Position numbers and translations under genes: made by a program
NCBI RefSeq assembly: GCF_020880815.1
Contig: NZ_JAJITD010000001.1
Location: forward strand, 124,001-188,000
Direction of reading: 5' to 3'
DNA from: Paraburkholderia sejongensis
Lineage (GTDB): Bacteria > Pseudomonadota > Gammaproteobacteria > Burkholderiales > Burkholderiaceae
Length of the DNA stretch: 64,000 nucleotides
Shown here: positions 26,701-37,131 of the stretch, piece after piece
How positions within the stretch are numbered: the first letter of the stretch is position 1
How the letters are laid out: each line of letters begins with the position of its first letter
The notes under the pieces: model-generated
The model's database searches: none
What the model saw: only the letters and a program-made list of their open reading frames with translations
What the model was told of the DNA's origin: nothing

Positions 26701-27752
26701 ATGATGCTCTTCGTACGTCCAGGCCGCCTCGCCGATCTCGATGCGCTCGAGCAGATGGCGCGCACCGCGCAACCGGTGCTGCATTCGCTGCCGCACGACC
26801 GGCGCGCGCTCGAAGCGCGCATCGCGTTGTCGGAAGACTCGTTTCGCGCGGAAGTCGATTTTCCGGGCGAGGAGTTCTATCTGTTCGTGCTCGAAGATTC
26901 GCAGACCGGCAAGCTGATGGGCACCGCGAGCATCGTCGCGGCGGCCGGTTACGCGGACCCGTTCTACGTGTTTCGCAACGACGCGCTGATTCACGCGTCG
27001 CGCGAGCTGCACGTGAACCGCAAGATCCACGCGCTGACGATGTCGCACGAGCTGACCGGCAAGAGCCGGCTCGCCGGCTACTACATCGACCCGTCGCTGC
27101 GCGGCGACGCGGCCGCCCAACTGATTTCGCGCGCGCGGATGATGTACATCGCCGCGAATCGCAAGCGCTTCACGCCGGAAGTGTTCTCGCTGCTGCTCGG
27201 CGTGACCGACGAGAACGGCGTGTCGCCGTTCTGGGAAGCGCTCGGGCGCAAGTTCTTCGGCCGCAATTTCGCCGATATCGAAGTCGAGTCGGGCGGCCGC
27301 AGCCGCACCTTCATCGCCGAAGTGATGCCGACTTATCCGGTCTACGTGCCGCTGCTGCCGGAAGCGGCGCAGCGCGTGCTCGGCGAGCCGGATGCGAACG
27401 CGCTGCTCGCCTATGAGATCCATCTTGAGGAAGGCTTCGAGACCGACCGTTACGTCGATATCTTCGACGCCGGTCCGGTGCTGACCGCGCAGGTCGATCG
27501 CAGCGCGAGCGTCAGGTACAACGAAACGCGCCTGGTGCGCGAGGCCGCGGCGCCGCAGGGCGACACTTATCTGATCGCGCACAACGGCGCCGACGGCGAG
27601 TTCCGTTGCGTGCTCGGCGAACTGGCGGCCGGCAAGGAAGCCGGCGCGGTGCTGTCGCAGGCGGCGCGCGCCGCGCTCGGCGTACGCGACGGCGATGCGG
27701 TGCGCTGCGTGCCGCTGCATCGGCCGCAGGATGAACATTCGGGAGACGCGCA

Positions 27753-27756
<4 letters not shown>
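26701..27756 (+). CDS. aruF: Arginine N-succinyltransferase, alpha subunit
   Basis: 351 residues, first enzyme of the AST pathway: arginine + succinyl-CoA to N2-succinylarginine. GNAT-fold protein; LFVRPGRLADLDALEQMAR opens it and FVFRNDALIHASRELHVNRK-type, GYYIDPSLRG, AEVMPTYPVYVPLLPEAA and DIFDAGPVLTAQVD are the AstA-family blocks. In Pseudomonas and Burkholderia two paralogous subunits form a heteromer, and here both are present. Starts at the ATG ATG doublet (26701 or 26704). The stop overlaps the beta subunit's ATG by 4 bp (ATGA at 27753), so stoichiometric expression is likely. Confidence 0.9.
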
Positions 27757-30256
<2,500 letters not shown>

Positions 30257-30265
30257 GGATCGACG

Positions 30266-31606
30266 ATGCAAGCCACTGAAGCCAATTTCGACGGCCTGGT
30301 CGGCCCGACGCACAACTACGCGGGGCTGTCGTTCGGCAACGTCGCGTCGCAGAACAACGAGAAATCGGTCGCGAATCCGAAGGCGGCCGCGCGCCAGGGG
30401 CTGCGCAAGATGAAGCAGCTCGCCGACCTCGGTTTCCATCAGGGCGTGCTGCCGCCGCAGGAGCGGCCGTCGATGCGCCTGTTGCGCGAGCTCGGCTTTT
30501 CCGGCGACGACGCGAGCGTGATCGCGCGCGTCGCGCAGCAGGCGCCCGAGCTGCTCGCGGCCGCGAGTTCGGCATCGGCGATGTGGACCGCGAACGCGGC
30601 GACCGTCAGCCCGTCGGCCGACACCCACGATGGCCGCGTGCATTTCACGCCGGCCAATCTGTGCAGCAAGCTGCATCGCGCGATCGAGCATGAATCGACG
30701 CGCCGCACGCTCGGCGCGATGTTTAGCGATCACGATCGTTTCGTCGTGCACGAGGCCTTGCCCGGCACGCCAGCGCTCGGCGACGAGGGCGCGGCCAATC
30801 ACACGCGTTTTTGCGAGCAGTACGGCGCGCGCGGCGTCGAGTTCTTCGTGTACGGGCGCAGCGAGTATCGACGCGGGCCGGAGCCGAAGCGCTTTCCGGC
30901 GCGCCAGACGTTCGAGGCGAGCCGCGCGGTCGCGCATCGTCACGGGCTGCAGGACGCGGCGACCGTGTTCGCGCAGCAGAACCCCGAGGTGATCGACGCG
31001 GGTGTGTTCCATAACGACGTGATCGCGGTCGGCAATCGCAACACGCTGTTCTGCCATCAGCTCGCGTTCGTCGAGCAGAACGCGGTGTACGACGAACTGC
31101 GCGCGAAGCTTGGGCATCTGCAAGCCGGCTTCAACGTGATCGAGGTGCCGGACGCGCAGGTCGGCGTCGCCGATGCGGTGTCGTCGTATCTGTTCAACAG
31201 CCAGTTGCTGACGCGCCCCGACGGCAAGCAGGTGCTGGTGGTGCCGCAGGAGTGCCGCGAAAATCCGCGCGTGGCCGCGTATCTGGACGAGCTGACCGCG
31301 CACAGCGGACCGATCGACGACGTGCTGGTGTTCGATTTGCGCGAGAGCATGAAGAACGGCGGCGGCCCCGCTTGCCTGCGTCTGCGGGTCGTGCTCGACG
31401 ACGCGGAACGCGCGGCGGTCGCACCGGGCGTGTGGATCAACGACGCACTGTTCGGCCGCCTCGACGCGTGGATCGAAAAGCATTATCGCGACCGTCTCGC
31501 GCCGGCCGATCTGACCGATCCGCAACTGCTGATCGAGTCGCGCACCGCGCTCGACGAACTCACGCAAATTCTCGCTCTGGGCTCGCTGTATGACTTCCAG
31601 CGCTGA
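30266..31606 (+). CDS. astB: N-succinylarginine dihydrolase AstB
   Basis: 446 residues, hydrolyses N2-succinylarginine to succinylornithine, two ammonia and CO2; pentein (guanidine-modifying) fold. The N-terminus [20 protein letters not shown] and the stretch [17 protein letters not shown] are diagnostic. Catalytic residues are in place: the Glu/His stretch [19 protein letters not shown] (His of HND) and Cys370 in [22 protein letters not shown] precedes the ATG. Overlaps astE by 17 bp. Confidence 0.95.
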   Translation: MQATEANFDGLVGPTHNYAGLSFGNVASQNNEKSVANPKAAARQGLRKMKQLADLGFHQGVLPPQERPSMRLLRELGFSGDDASVIARVAQQAPELLAAASSASAMWTANAATVSPSADTHDGRVHFTPANLCSKLHRAIEHESTRRTLGAMFSDHDRFVVHEALPGTPALGDEGAANHTRFCEQYGARGVEFFVYGRSEYRRGPEPKRFPARQTFEASRAVAHRHGLQDAATVFAQQNPEVIDAGVFHNDVIAVGNRNTLFCHQLAFVEQNAVYDELRAKLGHLQAGFNVIEVPDAQVGVADAVSSYLFNSQLLTRPDGKQVLVVPQECRENPRVAAYLDELTAHSGPIDDVLVFDLRESMKNGGGPACLRLRVVLDDAERAAVAPGVWINDALFGRLDAWIEKHYRDRLAPADLTDPQLLIESRTALDELTQILALGSLYDFQR

Positions 31607-32660
31607 GCACGCGATGCCGGCGCCGCTGCCGCTGCTCGACGATTTCCTCGCGTGGTCGCTGGCCGGCTCGACGCCCGCTGCGGATCAGGCGCGGGGCAAC
31701 TGCGCGAACGGCGTGCGCTATGCGTGGCTCGACGACGGTGTGCTGTTGCTGGAACCGGCGCCCGCGCATGAGCCCGGCGACGTGCGCAGAGTGCTGGTGT
31801 CGGCCGGCGTGCACGGCGACGAAACCGCGCCGATCGAACTGCTGTCGCGCATCGTCGCCGATATCGCGCACGGCCGCGCGGCGCTCGCGTGCCGCGTGCT
31901 GGTGGTCCTCGGCAACCTCGACGCGATGCGCGAAGGCTGCCGCTATCGCGACGACGACCTGAACCGGCTGTTCAGCGGCCGCCATCGGCAACTGCCCGAG
32001 AGTCACGAAGCGCCGCGCGCGGTCGTGCTGGAGGAGGCCGCGCTGCGCTTTTTCGCGGAAGCTTCCGATGCGCCCGGCGCGCGCTGGCACATCGACATGC
32101 ACACGGCGATCCGCGCATCCGCGTTCGAGCGTTTCGCGCTGCTGCCGCACACCGGCAAGCCGGTGTCGCGCGCGATGTTCGAATGGCTCGGCGACGCACG
32201 CATCAGCGCGGTGCTGCTGCATACGACCAAGGGCAACACCTATTCGCATTTCACCGCGCAAGCGTGCGGCGCCGATGCGTGCACGCTCGAACTCGGCAAG
32301 GTGCGCCCGTTCGGGCAGAACGATCTGACGCGCTTCGCGGGCGCCGACCTCGGCGTGCGCGCGTTGCTGGCCGGCACGCGGGTGGAGGAACGGAGCGACG
32401 CCACGCTGCCGCGCGTGTTCACCGTGATCGATCAGTTGACCAAACAAAGCGACGCGTTCGAGTTGCTGGTCGCGCCGGACGTGCCGAACTTCACGCCGTA
32501 CCCGCAGGGCACCGTGCTCGCGCGCGACGGCGCGTACAGCTACACGGTGCGGCACGACGAAGAGCGTCTGGTGTTTCCGAACGCGACGGTCAAGCCGGGC
32601 CTGCGCGCCGGTCTGCTGGTGATCGACACGACCGCCGACACGCTGTCCAAGCTTGTCTAG
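31590..32660 (+). CDS. astE: Succinylglutamate desuccinylase AstE
   Basis: 356 residues, zinc-dependent M14-type hydrolase releasing glutamate and succinate, last AST step. The zinc motif [16 protein letters not shown] gives His and Glu ligands; [25 protein letters not shown] is the family block and [11 protein letters not shown] supplies the third ligand. The catalytic Glu lies in [16 protein letters not shown]. Start ATG 31590 lies inside astB; ATG 31614 is an alternative. The stop TAG (32658-32660) sits within a small palindrome (32654-32663). Confidence 0.93.
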   Translation: MTSSAEHAMPAPLPLLDDFLAWSLAGSTPAADQARGNCANGVRYAWLDDGVLLLEPAPAHEPGDVRRVLVSAGVHGDETAPIELLSRIVADIAHGRAALACRVLVVLGNLDAMREGCRYRDDDLNRLFSGRHRQLPESHEAPRAVVLEEAALRFFAEASDAPGARWHIDMHTAIRASAFERFALLPHTGKPVSRAMFEWLGDARISAVLLHTTKGNTYSHFTAQACGADACTLELGKVRPFGQNDLTRFAGADLGVRALLAGTRVEERSDATLPRVFTVIDQLTKQSDAFELLVAPDVPNFTPYPQGTVLARDGAYSYTVRHDEERLVFPNATVKPGLRAGLLVIDTTADTLSKLV

Positions 32661-32678
32661 ACAGGTAGCGTGTACAAT
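32654..32678 (+). promoter_or_regulatory. Palindrome and possible promoter upstream of the binding-protein gene
   Basis: A perfect 10-bp palindrome TGTCTAGACA (32654-32663) is followed by TGTACAAT, whose TACAAT (32673-32678) resembles a -10 box. No good -35 at 16-18 bp is present, so an activator-dependent promoter is conceivable. The leader to the gene at 32822 would be about 135 nt. Confidence 0.3.
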
Positions 32679-32821
32679 CGCGGGCGTCGCGGCTCCGGCA
32701 GCAGGCTTTGTTCTGTCCGATCGGCCGGCCGCGCGAGTCCGCTGCGCGGCGGGCGCGGCACGCGTCGCGCCGCCCGCCGGTCCGGCTCCGTTTTAGTCAA
32801 TACCGTAGAGGAACACCCGTA

Positions 32822-33616
32822 ATGAAGATGAATTGGCCCAACCTGGCCGCGCTCGCGCTGTGCGCGTCGGCGGCACTGAGCGCGGGCTCCGCGTCGGCGG
32901 CGGAAATCAAGGAAGTGCGCTTCGGCGTCGAGGCGTCGTATGCGCCGTTCGAATCGAAATCGCCGACCGGCGAGCTGCAGGGCTTCGACATCGACGTCGG
33001 CAATGCCGTGTGCGCGAAGCTGAAGGCCAAATGCGTGTGGGTCGAGAATTCGTTCGACGGCCTGATCCCGGCGCTCGCGGCGCGCAAGTTCAATGCGATC
33101 AATTCGGACATGACGATCACCGAGCAGCGTCGTCAGGCGATCGACTTCACCGATCCGATCTACACGATCCCGAACCAGATGATCGCGAAGAAGGGCAGCG
33201 GCCTGCAGCCGACCCCGGCTTCGCTGAAGGGCAAGCATATCGGCGTGTTGCAGGGCACGATCCAGGAAACCTATGCGAAGGCGCGCTGGGCGCCGGCCGG
33301 CGTCGACGTCGTGCCGTATCAGACCCAGGACCAGATCTACGCGGACCTCGTGTCGGGCCGTCTCGATGCATCGTTCCAGGACGCCGAAGCGGGCTCGAAG
33401 GGTTTCCTGAAGAAGCCGCAGGGCGCGGGCTTCGAGTTCGCCGGTCCGGCCGTCAGCGACGAGAAGCTGCTCGGCGCGGGCGTCGGCTACGGCGTGCGCA
33501 AGAACGACACGGCGCTGAAGGACGCGCTGAACGGCGCGCTGAAGGAACTGAAGGCGGACGGCACGATCGACCGCCTCGCCGCGAAGTACTTCGACGTGAA
33601 GGTCGTGCTGAAGTAA
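32822..33616 (+). CDS. Basic amino-acid ABC substrate-binding protein (HisJ/ArgT-like)
   Basis: 264 residues from ATG 32822 with AGAGGA upstream; an in-frame Met at 32708 would add 38 residues with no signal character and is rejected. The signal peptide runs to ...SAGSASAA before EIKEVRFG. The family-3 binding-protein blocks are clear: VRFGVEASYAPFESKSPTGE, GFDIDVGNAVCAKLKAKCVW (Cys pair as in HisJ/LAO), FDGLIPALAARKFNAINSDM, MTITEQRRQAIDFTDPIY. Partner of HisQMP, encoded about 9 kb upstream; ligand most likely arginine, lysine or ornithine from context. Followed by a 14-bp hairpin. Confidence 0.9.
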   Translation: MKMNWPNLAALALCASAALSAGSASAAEIKEVRFGVEASYAPFESKSPTGELQGFDIDVGNAVCAKLKAKCVWVENSFDGLIPALAARKFNAINSDMTITEQRRQAIDFTDPIYTIPNQMIAKKGSGLQPTPASLKGKHIGVLQGTIQETYAKARWAPAGVDVVPYQTQDQIYADLVSGRLDASFQDAEAGSKGFLKKPQGAGFEFAGPAVSDEKLLGAGVGYGVRKNDTALKDALNGALKELKADGTIDRLAAKYFDVKVVLK

Positions 33617-33642
33617 GCGCGACGACGCCGCGAAGTTGTACC

Positions 33643-33674
33643 GCAACAACGGCCGCTGATGCGGCCGTTGTTGC
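33643..33674 (+). terminator. Strong hairpin ending the ast / binding-protein unit
   Basis: GCAACAACGGCCGC (33643-33656) and GCGGCCGTTGTTGC (33661-33674) form a perfect 14-bp stem with a 4-nt loop. The T run after it is short (GTTT), but stem strength and position 26 bp after the stop support termination. Confidence 0.75.
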
Positions 33675-33765
33675 GTTTACGCGCCCCGGGCGTGCGCGAA
33701 CCCATCCGGGCGGCGGCGACATCGCCTCGAAATATTCGGTAACCCGAATGGGCTTTGCTTACAAA

Positions 33766-33780
33766 TGAAAACGATTATCA
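33766..33780 (+). promoter_or_regulatory. Fur box
   Basis: TGAAAACGATTATCA matches the 7-1-7 Fur consensus TGATAAT-N-ATTATCA at 12 of 14 positions (right arm perfect). TTGCTT (33755-33760) lies just upstream as a possible -35, so bound Fur would cover the promoter. It precedes the PepSY/DUF2271/DUF4198/ApbE/reductase genes, implying iron-repressed expression of the cluster. Confidence 0.75.
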
Positions 33781-33842
33781 TTCGTGGCGGTCATTTTCCA
33801 GCGCCGGCGCGTCAGGCCGCCGGCATATTTGCGATAGCCAGG

Positions 33843-34505
33843 ATGGGAACAACGAAAGTGGTAGAGGCGGGGACATTCGACGCAGGCCAGCGCAGCCGCG
33901 CGTTCTGGCTGCGTCAGCTGCGCCAGTGGCACTGGATCAGCTCGGCGCTCTGCCTGGTCGGCATGCTGCTGTTCGCGCTCACGGGCTTCACGCTCAATCA
34001 CGCCGCGCAGATCGAAGCGCATCCGCACGTCGAGCGACGCAGCGCGAGCGCGCCGGCGGCGCTGCGCGACACGCTCAGCCACATATCGCCTCGCGACAAA
34101 AGTCCCAAGGGCTCGGTCCCGCCGGAGTTGTCCGCATGGCTTTCCAGCACGCTGCACATCAACACCGCGGGCCGCACCGCCGAATGGTCGGGCAACGACG
34201 TCTATATCGCGCTGCCGCGCCCGGGCGGCGACGCATGGGTCAGCGTCGATTTCACGACCGGCGAGACCCAGTACGAACTGACCACGCGCGGCTGGATCGC
34301 GTATCTGAACGATCTGCACAAGGGACGCAATGCCGGCGCCGCGTGGAGCGTCTTCATCGACATCTTCGCGGCCGCCTGCATCGTCTTCAGCGTGACCGGG
34401 CTGTTGCTGCTCAAGATGCACGCCCGCGGGCGCGTGTCCACGTGGCCGCTGGTCGGCTTCGGACTCGTCGCGCCGCTCGTGCTCGCGATCCTGTTCATTC
34501 ACTGA
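33843..34505 (+). CDS. PepSY-associated transmembrane protein
   Basis: 220 residues from ATG 33843. A longer start at 33765 would lie inside the Fur box, so the shorter one is preferred, although its ribosome site is poor. N-terminal cytoplasmic tail, then TM1 (WISSALCLVGMLLFALTGF), a periplasmic domain of ~110 residues with the PepSY-like core WVSVDFTTGETQYELTTRGW, and two C-terminal TMs (FAAACIVFSVTGLLLL and GFGLVAPLVLAILF). The HW..S near TM1 (RQWHWISSALC) is typical of PepSY_TM proteins, some of which bind haem via His. In this cluster it probably passes electrons between the cytoplasmic reductase and the flavinylated periplasmic protein. First gene of the unit. Confidence 0.85.
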   Translation: MGTTKVVEAGTFDAGQRSRAFWLRQLRQWHWISSALCLVGMLLFALTGFTLNHAAQIEAHPHVERRSASAPAALRDTLSHISPRDKSPKGSVPPELSAWLSSTLHINTAGRTAEWSGNDVYIALPRPGGDAWVSVDFTTGETQYELTTRGWIAYLNDLHKGRNAGAAWSVFIDIFAAACIVFSVTGLLLLKMHARGRVSTWPLVGFGLVAPLVLAILFIH

Positions 34506-34541
34506 TCCCTTCCGTATCCATTTCATCGAGGAATCCTTAGC

Positions 34542-35066
34542 ATGCGTCGACTCATCGCCGTTACCCTCACCGGGGTGGCCGCCGGCCCGCTCGCGGGCGA
34601 GGCCCTTGCCGCCGAAATGACCGTCAACGTCGATCTGCCGCGCCTCGACGTCGCCGAATATCACCGCCCGTATGTGTCGATCTGGGTCGAGCGTGCCGAT
34701 CAGACGCCCGTCACCACGCTGGCGGTCTGGTACGACCAGAACAAGCGCAACAACGAGGGCACCAAGTGGCTGAAGGACATGCGCCAATGGTGGCGCAAGG
34801 CCGGCCGCGATCTGCAGATGCCGGCTGACGGCGTGTCCGGCGCGACCCGCGCGCCGGGCCAGCAGGTGGTGTCTTTCGTCGACGGCAAGGCGCCGCTCGG
34901 CAAACTGCCGGCCGGCGAATATCAGCTGGTGGTCGAGACCGCGCGCGAAGCGGGCGGCCGCGGCGTGGTGCGGGTGCCGTTCGTGTGGCCGCCGGCGTCG
35001 GCGACCACTACGTCGGCCAAGGGCGAGCAGGAGCTCGGCACCGTCACGGTGAACGTCAAGCCTTGA
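34542..35066 (+). CDS. DUF2271 exported protein with an FMN-attachment motif
   Basis: 174 residues. The N-terminus MRRLIAVTLTGVAAG is an export signal whose RR pair is compatible with Tat. The mature protein is a DUF2271 domain: VSIWVERADQTPVTTLAVWY and DMRQWWRKAGRDL are its hallmark blocks. Residues 96-102 read DGVSGAT, matching the DGxSGA[ST] motif where ApbE attaches FMN; the acceptor would be Thr102. This predicts a covalently flavinylated periplasmic electron carrier. Neighbouring apbE, PepSY and flavodoxin-reductase genes agree. Lies 36 bp after the PepSY gene. Confidence 0.85.
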   Translation: MRRLIAVTLTGVAAGPLAGEALAAEMTVNVDLPRLDVAEYHRPYVSIWVERADQTPVTTLAVWYDQNKRNNEGTKWLKDMRQWWRKAGRDLQMPADGVSGATRAPGQQVVSFVDGKAPLGKLPAGEYQLVVETAREAGGRGVVRVPFVWPPASATTTSAKGEQELGTVTVNVKP

Positions 35067-35145
35067 CGCGCTCTTGCGTGGCCGGCTTGGGCTTCCGCCT
35101 GGGCTTGGGCTTCTTCCACATCACTTTTTCGAGCGCAATCCAATC

Positions 35146-35970
35146 ATGAAACTTGCCACTGCCAGGCTTTCCCGCCACGCCTTCGCATTTGTTCTCGCCG
35201 CCGCGTTGCCGCTGGCCGCCCATGCGGACCGGATGTGGTTGCTGCCGTCGACGACCGAGCTGTCGGGCAACGATGCGTGGGTCACGGTGGACGGCGCGAT
35301 CTCCGACACCGTGTTCGCCGCCGATCACGCGGCGCTGCGTCTGGACGGCCTGACGATCACCGCGCCCGACGGCTCGGCCGTGAAGGAACAGAACGCGATC
35401 ACCGGCCGCTATCGCAGCGTGTTCGACGCGCAGTTGCCGAAGGACGGCACCTATCGCTTCAGCGTGCAGAACCGCCTGCTGTTCGCGTCGTATAAGGTCG
35501 GCGACGAGCGCAAGCGCTGGCGCGGCAATGCCGACGCGTTCGCGAAAGAGGTGCCCGCCGACGCGCAGGATCTGCAGGTGACCGAAAACGATCTGCGCGT
35601 CGAGACCTTCGTCACGCGCGGCAAAGCGGATACGGGCGCGCTCAAGCCGAGCGGGCGCGGTCTTGAACTCGTGGCCGACAGCCATCCGAACGAGCTGGTC
35701 GCGCTGACCCCCGCGAACTTCCGGCTGATGCTCGACGGCAAGCCGGCGGCGAACGTGAAGGTGTCGGTGGTGCCGGGCGGCACGCGCTATCGCGACAACC
35801 TCGACGAGATGACGATCGTCACCGATGCGAGCGGCAAGTTCGCGATCAGATTCCCCGCGCCGGGCGCCTACTGGGTCGGCGCGCAGGTGCGCGACGACCG
35901 CACGTCGGTCAAGCAGGCGAAGGAGCGCCGCGCGTCGTATGCGGCGACCTTCGAGGTGCTGCCGCAATAA
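35146..35970 (+). CDS. DUF4198 periplasmic protein
   Basis: 274 residues from ATG 35146 (MKLATARLSRHAF), the in-frame upstream GTG at 35074 being unlikely. Sec signal to ...LPLAAHA before DRMWLLPS. The mature part is an immunoglobulin/carboxypeptidase-regulatory-like beta domain: WVTVDGAISDTVFAADHAAL, PKDGTYRFSVQNRL and the late GKFAIRFPAPGAYWVGAQ. DUF4198 proteins accompany iron/nickel/cobalt uptake and flavinylation clusters; metal binding is suspected but no ligand set is obvious (His only at few positions). It sits between DUF2271 and apbE in the same operon. Confidence 0.85.
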   Translation: MKLATARLSRHAFAFVLAAALPLAAHADRMWLLPSTTELSGNDAWVTVDGAISDTVFAADHAALRLDGLTITAPDGSAVKEQNAITGRYRSVFDAQLPKDGTYRFSVQNRLLFASYKVGDERKRWRGNADAFAKEVPADAQDLQVTENDLRVETFVTRGKADTGALKPSGRGLELVADSHPNELVALTPANFRLMLDGKPAANVKVSVVPGGTRYRDNLDEMTIVTDASGKFAIRFPAPGAYWVGAQVRDDRTSVKQAKERRASYAATFEVLPQ

Positions 35971-35982
35971 GTAGACGTGCGA

Positions 35983-37131
35983 ATGAATCACCGTTCCAGT
36001 TCGCACGACGCGCGCGCGGCGATGCCCAATCCGCCGGCGCGCCGGGTGCTGGTGCCGGCCGCTATCGACGGCGGCGCGCTCGCGCCGGTGCGGGGCGGGC
36101 GGATTGTGTCGTTCGGCGGCGAGACGATGGGCACCATCTGGTCCGTGCGCTGCGTGTTGCCTGAAGACGATGCCGTACAGCGGGACAGGCGTGCGCTCGC
36201 GGCAGCACCGGATGACTCGCTCGAAGCATCGCTGGATACCGTGATTCGCCGCGTGCTCGACGACGTGATCGCGCAGATGAGCAACTGGCGCGACGACTCG
36301 GACGTGAGCCGCTTCAATCGCGCGGCCGCGGGCAGTTGGGTGAGCGTGCCGCCGGCCTGCTTCGACGTGATCGAAGCCGCGCTCGCGGTCGCGCGCGACA
36401 GCGGCGGCGCGTACGATCCGAGCGCGGGTCCGCTGGTCGATGTGTGGGGCTTCGGACCGGCGCCGCGCGCTGCCGGCTCACCGTCAGTTGAACTGATCGA
36501 AGCCGCGCGCGCTCGCTGCGGCTGGCAGCGCGTCGCGACCGAGCGCGCGAACCTGCGCATCTATCAGCCCGGCGCCATCGCGCTCGACCTGTGCGCGATC
36601 GCGAAAGGCTATGCGGTCGATGCGGTGCGCGACGCGCTGCTCGCGTGGGGCATCGCGCACCTGCTGGTCGAAATTGGCGGCGAGCTGCGCGGCGACGGCG
36701 TCAAACCCGACGGTCTGCCGTGGTGGGTCGAACTCGAAACGCCGCCGCTCGATCACGCGGACCACGCGCACGACGCAACCATCGCTGCGCCCGAAGCGCC
36801 GCCGCCCACCATCGATCTGATCGCATTGCACGGACTCGCGGTCGCGACTTCGGGCGACTATCGCCGCTATTACTTCGACGCGGGCGTGCGCCGCGCGCAT
36901 ACGCTCGATCCGCGTACCGGCTATCCGGCCGATCACGCGCTCGCCAGCGTGACGGTGCTGCACGCGAGCTGCATGCTCGCCGATGCATGGTCGACCGCGC
37001 TGACCGTGCTCGGCCCCGACGCCGGCCTCGCACTCGCGCAGCGCAAGCGGCTGGCCGCGCGCTTTATCGTGCGTACGTCGACGGGATTTCGCGAACTCGC
37101 GAGTCCCGCCTATCGGGCGTTGCTCGAATGA
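35983..37131 (+). CDS. apbE: FAD:protein FMN transferase ApbE
   Basis: About 382 residues from ATG 35983; GTG 35977 and ATG 36022 are alternatives. Transfers FMN from FAD to Thr/Ser of target proteins, Mg-dependent. Motifs: GGETMGTIWSV at the FAD pocket, NWRDDSDVSRFN, AYDPSAGPLVDVWGFG, LDLCAIAKGYAVD, LVEIGGELRGDG, VATSGDYRRYY and AHTLDPRTGYPA with the metal Asp. Oddity: the N-terminal ~45 residues are polar and Pro/Ala-rich with no hydrophobic stretch or lipobox, so I see no export signal, unlike most ApbE lipoproteins. The likely acceptor is the DGVSGAT of DUF2271 two genes upstream. Overlaps the reductase gene by 4 bp. Confidence 0.9.
   Translation: MNHRSSSHDARAAMPNPPARRVLVPAAIDGGALAPVRGGRIVSFGGETMGTIWSVRCVLPEDDAVQRDRRALAAAPDDSLEASLDTVIRRVLDDVIAQMSNWRDDSDVSRFNRAAAGSWVSVPPACFDVIEAALAVARDSGGAYDPSAGPLVDVWGFGPAPRAAGSPSVELIEAARARCGWQRVATERANLRIYQPGAIALDLCAIAKGYAVDAVRDALLAWGIAHLLVEIGGELRGDGVKPDGLPWWVELETPPLDHADHAHDATIAAPEAPPPTIDLIALHGLAVATSGDYRRYYFDAGVRRAHTLDPRTGYPADHALASVTVLHASCMLADAWSTALTVLGPDAGLALAQRKRLAARFIVRTSTGFRELASPAYRALLE

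Noticed and set aside
32661..32821. Riboswitch or tRNA in the leader of the binding-protein gene
   Set aside because: GC-rich inverted segments are present, but none fits a known riboswitch core, and no tRNA T-loop or anticodon arm can be drawn.
33765..33842. ATG 33765 as the PepSY gene start
   Set aside because: The codon is directly against the Fur box, so the promoter would lie inside the coding region; a start at 33843 is more consistent.
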